Position numbers and translations under genes: made by a program
Source: DATHBD01 sp035296325
GTDB lineage: Bacteria > Actinomycetota > Actinomycetes > Mycobacteriales > Micromonosporaceae
Direction: 5' to 3'
DNA: 64,000 nucleotides
NCBI GenBank assembly: GCA_035296325.1
Contig: DATHBD010000058.1
Span: 124,001 to 188,000, forward strand
In this document: positions 8,256-15,344 of the stretch, piece after piece
Position numbering within the stretch: the first letter of the stretch is position 1
Layout: every line of letters begins with the position of its first letter
The notes under the pieces: model-generated
What the model was told of the DNA's origin: nothing
Databases searched by the model: none
The model's input: only the letters and a program-made list of their open reading frames with translations

Positions 8256-8290
8256 TGACCCTACGCCGGCCACCGGCCGGCGTAGGGTCA
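8256..8290. terminator. Perfect 16-bp inverted repeat between surface protein and polymerase genes
   Basis: TGACCCTACGCCGGCC (8256-8271) and its exact complement (8275-8290) are separated by only three bases. The hairpin begins 8 bases after the surface-protein stop, so it can act as a terminator for that gene. Its right arm also contains the TAGGGT -10 box of the next gene, so terminator and promoter are physically fused. Confidence 0.75.
8283..8288 (+). promoter_or_regulatory. Leaderless -10 box of the LigD-type polymerase gene
   Basis: TAGGGT is followed by seven bases and then ATG 8296, the layout of actinobacterial leaderless promoters. It lies wholly within the right arm of the hairpin at 8256-8290. 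Confidence 0.6.
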
Positions 8291-8295
8291 GGCTC

Positions 8296-9318
8296 ATGGC
8301 AGACGCGCTCGAACTTGACGTCGCAGGGCACCCGGTGCGCGTGTCCAGCCCCGACCGGGTGTGCTTTCCGCAGCGCGGTTTCACCAAGCGGGACGTCGTG
8401 GACTACTACCTGGCGGTGGGCGACGGGATTCTCCGCGCGCTGCGTGAGCGGCCCACCACGCTGCAGCGCTTCCCGGACGGCGTCGGCGGCGAGATGTTCT
8501 TCCAGAAGCGCGTGCCGACCAGGGGCGTACCACCGTGGATCGAGACTGCGGAGATCAAGTTTCCGAGTGGGCGTACCGCCGCTGAACTCTGCCCGACGGA
8601 CCTGGCGCACGTCGTCTGGGCCGCGCAGATGAACACCATCGTCTTCCACCCGTGGCCGGTGCGGCGCGGCGATGTGGACACGCCGGACGAACTGCGGATC
8701 GACCTGGACCCTCAGCCCGGCACGGATTTCGGCGACGCTGCCGAGGTGGCCGGCGAGCTGCGCGCAATCCTCGACGAGCTGGGCTGGGCCGGCTGGCCGA
8801 AGACCTCCGGCGGCCGTGGGGTCCACGTGTACGTCCGAATCCGTCCACAGTGGTCGTTCGTGGAGGTCAGGCGGGCCGCGATCGCGCTGGCTCGTGAGCT
8901 GGAGCGCCGCCGACCCGACCTGGTCACCGCCGCCTGGTGGAAGGAGGAGCGGGGCGCGCGGGTCTTCATCGACTACAACCAGATGGCCCGGGACCGCACG
9001 ATCGCCTGCGCCTACTCACTGCGCGCCAACGCCCGCGCCACCGCGTCAACGCCGGTGACCTGGGACGAGTTGCCCGATGTCGAGCCGGACGACTTCGACC
9101 TGCGCACCCTGCCCGTCCGGTTCGCCAAGGTGGGCGACCCGCACGCCGGCATCGATGACGCGCCGGTCGACCTCACGCCCGTGCTCGAGTGGGCCGAGCG
9201 GGACGCGGCCCGGGGTGAGGGCGACCTGCCGTACCCACCGGAGTACCCGAAGATGCCCGGCGAGCCCAAGCGGGTCCAACCGAGCCGGGACCGCGACCGC
9301 GACCGGACAACGGAGTAG
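8296..9318 (+). CDS. LigD-type polymerase/primase domain protein, stand-alone (NHEJ-like)
   Basis: 340 residues forming one archaeo-eukaryotic-primase-type polymerase domain as found in LigD of bacterial non-homologous end joining. The catalytic acidic pair is D136 and D138 in IDLDPQP, the SGGRGVHVYV motif carries H177, and the third acidic residue is D226 in FIDYNQMARDRTIACAYSLR. There is no ligase or 3'-phosphoesterase domain, and no ku or ligase gene in the window, so it is a stand-alone polymerase that would have to work with proteins encoded elsewhere. It starts behind a leaderless promoter fused to a terminator hairpin. Confidence 0.9.
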   Translation: MADALELDVAGHPVRVSSPDRVCFPQRGFTKRDVVDYYLAVGDGILRALRERPTTLQRFPDGVGGEMFFQKRVPTRGVPPWIETAEIKFPSGRTAAELCPTDLAHVVWAAQMNTIVFHPWPVRRGDVDTPDELRIDLDPQPGTDFGDAAEVAGELRAILDELGWAGWPKTSGGRGVHVYVRIRPQWSFVEVRRAAIALARELERRRPDLVTAAWWKEERGARVFIDYNQMARDRTIACAYSLRANARATASTPVTWDELPDVEPDDFDLRTLPVRFAKVGDPHAGIDDAPVDLTPVLEWAERDAARGEGDLPYPPEYPKMPGEPKRVQPSRDRDRDRTTE

Positions 9319-9402
9319 CCGCGTCCGGCCGACCTCCGCGACACGCCCGGGCTCCCCTGGGGCGCCTCCGCATACCGCCGCGCGTGACCGTTGCCCGGGT
9401 GC

Positions 9403-10950
9403 TCAGCGGGCCGGGCAGGTGAGATTGGCTGCCGGCACCGTCAGGTCGATGAGATAGCGGTTCACCGCATCGTTGATACAGCGGGTCTGCGGGTAGGCGG
9501 TGTGCCCCTCGCCCTCCCAGGTCAGCACGGTGCCCACGCCCAGCATCTGGGCCAACTTCGCGGTCTGCTCGTACGGTGTGGCCGGGTCTCCCTTGGTGCC
9601 CACCACCACGATGGGCGGCGCTCCGGTGGCCGCGCCGGTCGGGTACGGGTCGCGCTTGCCGGGCCACTGGGCGCAGATCAGGTTGAGGGCGAGGTTGGCG
9701 CCGAACAGCGGGTACTTCTGGCGTAAGTCGCCCTGCAGCTGGCGGATCTGCTCCACGGTCGGTGTCTTGTCGTCATCGGTGCAGTTGACCGTGAGGTTGG
9801 CGTCGAAAAGGTTGCTGTAGTGGCCCTTGGCGTCCCGCTCCGCGTATGCGTCCGCGAGGGCGAAGATGTTTGTGGCATTGTTGCGGCGCAGGTTGTCGAG
9901 CGCCTTCGCCAGCGCCGGCCACCGGCTCTCGGTGTACAGGCTGAAGACCACGGCGGTGAAGATCCACCCTCCGGTCGCCCGGCGGCCGCCCGCACCCCGG
10001 ACCGGATTGGTACGGGCGGTGTCCAGCGCGGACTTGACCACCGCCCGGGCGTCCGGGCCCAGCGGGCACTGGCCGGTGTTGCCCCGGCACCAGGCGGCGA
10101 AGTTGTCGAACGCCCGCTCGAAGCCCTTCGCCTGGCCCTCCGCGGCCACCGTGGACGGCTGGGTCGGGTCGACGGCGCCGTCCAGGACCAGCGCGCGCAC
10201 CTTGCCGGGGAACAGTTGGGCGTACACCGCCCCGAGCAGACTGCCGTAGGAGTACCCGAGGTAGCTCAGCTTGTCGTCCCCGACCGCGGCCCGGACCGCG
10301 TCCATGTCGCGGGCGGTCTGCTCGGTGGAGAAGAGTCGCAGCGAGTCGCCGTACTTGTCGCCGCAGCCCTGCGCCATCCGTCGGGCCAGGGTCGCGATGG
10401 CATCGAAGTCGGCCTGGCTCACCGGATCCGGGTCGGCGCCGAAGTTCGCCTCGAGGTCGGCGTCGCTGAAGCACTCCACCGGGGAGGATCGGCCGACCCC
10501 GCGCGGATCGAACCCGACCAGGTCGAACCGCCGGGTCAGCTCGGCCGGCAGTTGCGTGGCCAGGCCGACGGCGGTCTCCACCCCGGAGCCACCGGGTCCA
10601 CCCGGGTTGACCACGAGCGAGCCGACCCGGTCGCGCTGACCGGTGGCGCGGGCCCGGACCAGGGCGATGTCGTAGGTCTGCCCGTCCTGCGGTGCCGCCC
10701 AGTCCCGGGGCACCTTGATCGTCGCGCAGTCGAACGTCACGTTCGGCGGCGCCGTGCGGAGCACCGACCTGGCCAGATCTGGACAGGGCGACCATCGGGC
10801 CAACTCGGTCGAGGCCGATGGCGCGCTGGAGGCGCCGCTCGCGGAACCGGACGTCGGGGTCATCCACCGGGTGCGGGGTGTGACGCAGCCGCCGAGCGCC
10901 AGTGCCAGTGCCACGACGGCGAGCAGCGCTACCGCGGTACGACGGATCAC
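9403..10950 (-). CDS. Secreted alpha/beta-hydrolase lipoprotein, tripeptidyl-aminopeptidase (TAP) type
   Basis: 515 residues from GTG 10950, selected because GGAGGGG lies five bases upstream and the lipoprotein signal follows at once (lipobox LGGC, Cys22). The alpha/beta-hydrolase core has NPGGPGGSG (oxyanion region), nucleophile S234 in GYSYGS, an acidic residue in GTKGDPATPYE and the histidine in EGEGHTAY. The C-terminal TAP-like region with several cysteines matches the Streptomyces SlpD/SlpE/TAP family, which releases N-terminal tripeptides from proteins outside the cell. Exact substrate not determinable. Divergent from the secreted-protein gene at 11341. Confidence 0.9.
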   Translation of the reverse strand: MIRRTAVALLAVVALALALGGCVTPRTRWMTPTSGSASGASSAPSASTELARWSPCPDLARSVLRTAPPNVTFDCATIKVPRDWAAPQDGQTYDIALVRARATGQRDRVGSLVVNPGGPGGSGVETAVGLATQLPAELTRRFDLVGFDPRGVGRSSPVECFSDADLEANFGADPDPVSQADFDAIATLARRMAQGCGDKYGDSLRLFSTEQTARDMDAVRAAVGDDKLSYLGYSYGSLLGAVYAQLFPGKVRALVLDGAVDPTQPSTVAAEGQAKGFERAFDNFAAWCRGNTGQCPLGPDARAVVKSALDTARTNPVRGAGGRRATGGWIFTAVVFSLYTESRWPALAKALDNLRRNNATNIFALADAYAERDAKGHYSNLFDANLTVNCTDDDKTPTVEQIRQLQGDLRQKYPLFGANLALNLICAQWPGKRDPYPTGAATGAPPIVVVGTKGDPATPYEQTAKLAQMLGVGTVLTWEGEGHTAYPQTRCINDAVNRYLIDLTVPAANLTCPAR

Positions 10951-11340
10951 GACTACCCCTCCAGCATCGGCAGGTCCGGCGGGCGCCTCGGTGCGCCGTG
11001 GTGCTTGAAGCCTACGGCGTGACACCGACGGTGTGGTCCCCGACAACGCCCATGCGCCTCCGTACTCCGCCGTAGCGGCCGGTGAGTCGGCACCGGACAG
11101 TCGATCCAAGGCTGGCAGCCATCGACGCGTGGCGATACTCACATTGATCTGTCGCAATGCCGTCACTGCTCGGCGCCAGGAGGGTGGGACGAGTCGCCTA
11201 AGCCGCACATGGAATGGACAAACGTCGGCGAAACTCCGCGTCCAGATACCCGGCGATTACCTTCTGTGCGCTTGTCTCATTATTGGACAGCCGCTTATGG
11301 TCGCCGACGTAATCATTGACATCGTCACACGGGGGCAAAG
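10951..11340. other. 390-bp divergent intergenic region
   Basis: No convincing gene: an open frame at 11033-11344 has an un-actinobacterial composition and no ribosome-binding site. The region must hold the promoters of the peptidase (minus strand) and of the gene at 11341. A small palindrome ACACCG-A-CGGTGT lies at 11022-11034, about 75 bases upstream of the peptidase start. The stretch from about 11130 to 11340 is clearly richer in A+T than its surroundings. I could not define a reliable -35/-10 pair. Confidence 0.5.
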
Positions 11341-12228
11341 TTGAAGAAGCAATTCAGGGGACCGACGGTCGGTGCGGGCGTAGCCGCTGCCGTGGTGGTC
11401 CTGCTCGCAATCAGTGGAGTGTCGGCCTTCGCCGACGAAACCGGTGACAATGGGGGGTCGGCCCACGATGTCGTCATTGCGGAGGGGACCCAGGGACCGG
11501 CCGTGATGTTCGACCCGACCGCGACCGAGGTGTCGCTGGTGGACGCCACGGCCGGGCTGCTTTCGGTGGAAATCCCCGGGCGGGCCGTGAATTCGGCTCC
11601 GGCCGAGTTGACCGCCGCTGCGGAACGGGAGGCCGCCGGCGTGCTGCTGGGTGTGACCGCCCTGCCGTCGGCAACCGTCGCGAGCTACGACACCGAGGCT
11701 GGCTTCCAGGCACTCATCTCGGTTCAGGCCGCTGACGCCGCGACCCGGTACACATTTCCGGTGACCCTTCCCGACGGCGCCCACATGCAGGTCGAGCAGG
11801 ACGGTGCGGTCAGCATCTACAGTGCTGACGGCCTGATTCTGGGCGGCTTCGAGGTCCCCTGGGCGCGGGACGCCAACGGCAGCGAGGTAGCCACCGGCTT
11901 CAGCGTCGAGGGCAACGATCTCGTCCAGACCATCGAACACGGCCCCGGGACGGCCTATCCGGTCGTCGCGGACCCGAACAGCATCTGGGGCTGGGCGGTA
12001 TGTGTCGGTGCGGTGGCGGCTGTGGTCGCCGTCAACAGCAATATCGCGGCGAAGGTCGTCACGCTCGTGCGCCGGTTCGGCAGTATCAAAAAGGCGATGC
12101 AGATCGCCTACCGGGCGTACCGGCAGGCGCCTGCGGGCCGCAAACGCGATGCTGTTATCACGTCGATTGGTACCGTGGGCGCCGAACTCCTCGGTATCGG
12201 GGAAATCCAGAGCAAGTGCTTCGGCTGA
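11341..12228 (+). CDS. Secreted protein with amphipathic C-terminal domain (possible effector)
   Basis: 295 residues from TTG 11341, with GGGGG six bases upstream. A signal peptide (residues 1-31, ending SAFA) precedes a roughly 175-residue acidic domain that closes with the motif TAYPVVADPN (about residue 212), a junction seen in many actinobacterial secreted proteins whose C-terminal domains differ. The C-terminal 80 residues are quite different: a hydrophobic helix (CVGAVAAVVAV) followed by strongly basic amphipathic helices (VVTLVRRFGSIKKAMQIAYRAYRQAPAGRKR). Cys221 and Cys293 bracket it and could form a disulfide. The design resembles a membrane-active cargo. The next gene encodes a two-TM protein. 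Function not established. Confidence 0.7.
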   Translation: MKKQFRGPTVGAGVAAAVVVLLAISGVSAFADETGDNGGSAHDVVIAEGTQGPAVMFDPTATEVSLVDATAGLLSVEIPGRAVNSAPAELTAAAEREAAGVLLGVTALPSATVASYDTEAGFQALISVQAADAATRYTFPVTLPDGAHMQVEQDGAVSIYSADGLILGGFEVPWARDANGSEVATGFSVEGNDLVQTIEHGPGTAYPVVADPNSIWGWAVCVGAVAAVVAVNSNIAAKVVTLVRRFGSIKKAMQIAYRAYRQAPAGRKRDAVITSIGTVGAELLGIGEIQSKCFG

Positions 12229-12238
12229 GGAGGGACGA

Positions 12239-12493
12239 ATGGCTACCACCGGTACCGACCAGAACACTTCACGAAGCCGTACCGCAGGGTTCAATGTTGA
12301 CACTTTCTGGCTGATCACTATCGCGGCGGTGTACGCGCTCGTGGTCACCGAGCGAGGCCTGTACACGAACGTGTTGCTCGGCGTGATGATCGCCGCTGGG
12401 ACCGCTTCATCGTTCCTTCGCGCGCGCATGGCGCGTCAGGGGCGCGATGCGCGGATCGCCCGGCGTCAAGCAACCGCCGGTCCGGCCAGCTGA
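12239..12493 (+). CDS. Small two-TM membrane protein (possible immunity partner)
   Basis: 84 residues, ATG 12239 ten bases after the preceding stop with a strong GGAGGG site. Two hydrophobic segments (about residues 20-35 and 41-58) are followed by a basic cytoplasmic tail (RARMARQGRDARIARRQ). No family recognised. Translational proximity to the secreted protein suggests a joint role; small membrane proteins next to membrane-active peptides are commonly immunity proteins, but this is inference only. Ends before a strong terminator. Confidence 0.7.
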   Translation: MATTGTDQNTSRSRTAGFNVDTFWLITIAAVYALVVTERGLYTNVLLGVMIAAGTASSFLRARMARQGRDARIARRQATAGPAS

Positions 12494-12531
12494 CGCCGGA
12501 TGGGTGGTGGCACCCGCACAGATACCAGCAT

Positions 12532-12565
12532 TGATGGCGCCGGCCGGCATCGGCCGGCGCCATCA
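12532..12565. terminator. Bidirectional terminator hairpin
   Basis: A perfect 15-bp inverted repeat (TGATGGCGCCGGCCG, loop GCAT) between the convergent genes ending at 12493 (+) and 12570 (-). No U-run, as usual in high-GC actinobacteria. Confidence 0.85.
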
Positions 12566-12569
12566 GCGG

Positions 12570-13253
12570 TCACGCACCACCACAGCGACTGCCGTTGACC
12601 GAGCAGGAGCGGGGCACGAAGCCGGCGAGATCGGGAGCGGTCTTGTCCGCCTCGAACTCCAGCGACAGCGTGCCGCCCGGGTCGAGCGGGCTGTCCCAGG
12701 TGAACCGCGCGGTCTGCCCCTCCTGGACGACGCTGCCGCCGCTGCTCCAGGTCACCGTCACGTCGGCCGGAAAGGTCAGATCGACATGCCAGTCCTGGGC
12801 GCTCGCCCCCCGGTTCACCACGGTCAACTTGCCGCGGAACGACGCCGCCCGGGTGCTGAGCGTCTGGTATGTCGCCGTGAACACACCGGCAGGCGCGGGG
12901 CTCGGCGCCACCGCAGGAGCACTCGCCGGTGGCGTCGATGGGCCAGCCGGCGGGTCAGTCGGTGGGTCAACGGCCGGCCGTGGGGTTGACCGCTGCGGTG
13001 ACACGGCCGGCTGCGCCGAAGGGGTTGCACACGCTGCGCCCGGAGCGCACGTGTCGGGCGTGGCTGCCGACCCCGGCGTGCCGGCGGGGGACGGACTCGC
13101 GGACAGCTCACCCGCCGCCGAGGTGCGGCGCGGCTCGGAGGTCCGTTCGGACGCCGCCCCGTGGATGACGGCGGCGATCAACAGCATCGAGCCGACCATG
13201 AAGAAGGTGGCGAGCACCGCCACCATCCTGGCCTGGCGACTACGCATAGTCAT
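12570..13253 (-). CDS. Membrane-anchored or secreted protein with CBM2-like domain
   Basis: 227 residues from ATG 13253. One hydrophobic segment (about residues 11-32) is followed by a long Pro/Ala/Ser/Thr linker (about 33-125) and a C-terminal beta-sandwich of about 100 residues. That domain has the bacterial cellulose-binding (CBM2) pattern: FTATYQTLSTRAASFRGKLTVVNRG, then DWHVDLTFPADVTVTWSSGG, and a closing disulfide-prone CSVNGSRC. No catalytic domain is attached. Likely tethers a carbohydrate-binding module outside the membrane; it could bind cellulose or chitin. The linker makes start choice and exact boundaries approximate. Confidence 0.72.
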   Translation of the reverse strand: MTMRSRQARMVAVLATFFMVGSMLLIAAVIHGAASERTSEPRRTSAAGELSASPSPAGTPGSAATPDTCAPGAACATPSAQPAVSPQRSTPRPAVDPPTDPPAGPSTPPASAPAVAPSPAPAGVFTATYQTLSTRAASFRGKLTVVNRGASAQDWHVDLTFPADVTVTWSSGGSVVQEGQTARFTWDSPLDPGGTLSLEFEADKTAPDLAGFVPRSCSVNGSRCGGA

Positions 13254-13255
13254 CG

Positions 13256-13271
13256 ACCGTGATGGCACGGT
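13256..13271. promoter_or_regulatory. Palindrome immediately upstream of the CBM2-like gene
   Basis: ACCGTG-ATGG-CACGGT, a 6-bp inverted repeat with a 4-bp centre, ends two bases before the minus-strand ATG at 13253. It could be an operator or a translational control hairpin. Confidence 0.4.
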
Positions 13272-13449
13272 AAGCGCCGGAGCCGGGGAGTGCTTGCCCA
13301 CGGGCCCTACCTTTGTGCACCGGTCGGGCAAGCGCAACCCGTTGACCAGCACCGTTGTGTCGCCGCGGGGTGATCGGGGGGATTTGTCGGCGTTTCCGCC
13401 GACGCATCGCCTGAAGACCTAGGTCACGATGCGTGACACGCGGCGAAAC

Positions 13450-14370
13450 TTAGAACCGGGCAAATGATCGAACCGACGCGCGCGGGCCGAAGCGGGGTGC
13501 GCCGATCCCGGCGACCGCCAGCAGCAGGCACACCCGGCCGCGGTGCCCGCGGAAGGGCTCCAGCAACTGCAACATCCGTGCGTCATCACCCCGCGCTTCG
13601 CCGGCCAGAGCCCAGGCCACCCGGTTGGGGATGTGGTAGTCGCCGACGCTGACCGCATCCGGGTCGCCGTAGGAAGCGCGCGTCACCTCGGCCGCGGTCC
13701 ACGGCCCGATGCCCGGCAGGACGGTGAGCCGCCGGCCCGCCTCCGCAGCATCCGGGGCCGACTCCAGCTTGGCGGCGTGCTGGGCCGCGCAGCGCACGGT
13801 GTCGGCCCGCCGGCGTTCGACGCCGAACGGATGGAATGTCCAGTACGGCGTCGCGGCGACCGCTGCGGCGTCCGGCGGCAGCGCCACACCGGGGTGCGGA
13901 CCGGGCGCCGGTTCGCCGAAATGGCGCACCATCCGGGTGTACCCGCGATGCGCTTCCAGGCCGGTCACCTTCTGTCCCAGAATGGCCGGCACGAGATTGT
14001 GGAACACCCGCCCGGAGGCCGGCATCCGCACACCGCTGTGCCGGCGTGCCAGTTCGCGTACCAGCGGATGTTGGGCGGCGAGCGGGCCGAAACCGGTCGG
14101 GTCGTCGCGCAGGCCGGCCACCGCGTCGGCCCGGTCCAGCAGCCAGCCGCTGCCGGGGCCGTACGCCGTCGCGGCCAGCGCCGTGCCGTCACGGCACAGG
14201 TGCAGCGTGCCGGGACCATCCGGAGTGCGGGTCGCCCACCAGACCTCGGTGGGGCCGATCCGCAGGGTCGGGTCGGCCTGGATCACGGTCAGACCCGCTG
14301 CCGTGCGGGCCAGGTCGTACCGCTCCGGCAGCGGCATCCGCCGGACCGCCCGGACGATGGTCACGCTCAT
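13450..14370 (-). CDS. HhH-GPD DNA glycosylase (AlkA-like, DNA-3-methyladenine type)
   Basis: 306 residues. The helix-hairpin-helix LPGIGPWTAAEV precedes the catalytic aspartate D244 in SVGDYHIPNRVAWAL; upstream, FHNLVPAILGQKVTG matches the AlkA/MpgII helical core. It should excise damaged bases by cleaving the N-glycosidic bond. The ATG overlaps the stop of the NurA-like gene (ATGA), making it the last gene of the herA-sbcD-sbcC-nurA operon, so base-excision and end-processing functions are physically coupled. The damaged-base substrate is not predictable. Confidence 0.88.
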   Translation of the reverse strand: MSVTIVRAVRRMPLPERYDLARTAAGLTVIQADPTLRIGPTEVWWATRTPDGPGTLHLCRDGTALAATAYGPGSGWLLDRADAVAGLRDDPTGFGPLAAQHPLVRELARRHSGVRMPASGRVFHNLVPAILGQKVTGLEAHRGYTRMVRHFGEPAPGPHPGVALPPDAAAVAATPYWTFHPFGVERRRADTVRCAAQHAAKLESAPDAAEAGRRLTVLPGIGPWTAAEVTRASYGDPDAVSVGDYHIPNRVAWALAGEARGDDARMLQLLEPFRGHRGRVCLLLAVAGIGAPRFGPRASVRSFARF

Positions 14371-15344
14371 CCCGACCGTGCCGTCTCGCCGGCCCGCGTC
14401 CGGCGCGCGGCCAGACTCAGCGAGCGGTGCAGCAGCCGGGCGTCGCCGAGCGTTGCCCGCAGGCGGCGCTCCAACCCCGCGATCGGCACCAGGTTCTGCG
14501 GCGCGCGCGGGTCCTTGTACGCCGTCGAGGCGAATCGCGGCAGGGTCACCAGTGACCGATCGGCCAGCGCCACCGCCTCGGCGACCGTGATGTCCGCGGA
14601 GCACTCGGCGCGCACGATACCGGCCCACGGTGAGCCGGCCGGGCCAGGCAGGCGCAGGTACCAGGCGTAGCGGTGCCACGAGGTGCCCAACCCGAAGACC
14701 GGGCACCGCTCACCCGGGCGGAGCCCGCTGACCACGCCGGTCAGCTCCGGCGGCAGGTACTCGACCTTGTGGCTCTTCACGTACCCCATCGCCCTGGGCA
14801 GGTGGGCTCGGCCCTGCAGCGGCCCGTCCACGACCAGCAGGTCGTCGTCGTCGGCGGACCAGCTCCGCGCCTCGCCCGCCACGGTGATCTCCAACTGGCG
14901 CAGCTGCCGCTGCACGGCCAGCAGCAGGTCCATCGGCTCGTCCCGGCCGACCCGCACGGCCGGGTACCGCACCACGCCGGCCGTCACGTCCCCGGCCTCC
15001 GGGCTGGAGGTGAACAGGCCCCGCTCGGTCCGCGAGACCGCCACCTCGGCCAGTCCGCGGCGCAGGTCACAGCGCACCACACCGGCGGCGTACGAGGCCG
15101 CCATACCCCCGTGGGTGGTGCCGTCGTCGTCGGTGATCCAAACCCGGGCATCGAGGCGGCGGACGCCGTCGACCAGCAGAACCACCGCCGGACCGCTGAC
15201 CCCGGCCGGTGGCCCGATCGGGCGCCACGCCGCGGCCGGTGTCTCGACGTCGGTGTCGAGCTGCGCGGTGCTCCGGTCGGCGGCGCCGCCGGTGTCCAGG
15301 CCGGTGCCGTAGCCGGGGTCCCAGGCGTCGACATCGAGTCTCAC
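14367..15344 (-). CDS. NurA-like nuclease of the HerA/SbcCD operon
   Basis: 325 residues from GTG 15344 which overlaps the sbcC stop (GTGA). The pattern fits the NurA 5'-3' nuclease fold: an early strand with D59 in VVLLVDGVRRLDARVW, a helix with LLLAVQRQLRQLEI, a second acidic motif D173 in DLLVVDGPL, then GYVKSHKVEYLP, and a C-terminal PQNLVPIAGLERRLR segment. NurA degrades DNA ends as partner of the HerA translocase. The assignment rests on these motifs plus its place with herA and the Mre11/Rad50 homologues; it is less certain than its neighbours because sequence conservation in NurA is weak. Confidence 0.75.
   Translation of the reverse strand: MRLDVDAWDPGYGTGLDTGGAADRSTAQLDTDVETPAAAWRPIGPPAGVSGPAVVLLVDGVRRLDARVWITDDDGTTHGGMAASYAAGVVRCDLRRGLAEVAVSRTERGLFTSSPEAGDVTAGVVRYPAVRVGRDEPMDLLLAVQRQLRQLEITVAGEARSWSADDDDLLVVDGPLQGRAHLPRAMGYVKSHKVEYLPPELTGVVSGLRPGERCPVFGLGTSWHRYAWYLRLPGPAGSPWAGIVRAECSADITVAEAVALADRSLVTLPRFASTAYKDPRAPQNLVPIAGLERRLRATLGDARLLHRSLSLAARRTRAGETARSG

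Noticed and set aside
8296..9318. Complete NHEJ system (Ku plus LigD)
   Set aside because: Only the polymerase domain is present; no ku, ligase or phosphoesterase domain is found in the window.
11033..11344. 103-codon plus-strand frame in the intergenic region
   Set aside because: No ribosome-binding site, codon use unlike neighbours, and it runs into the start of the real gene at 11341.
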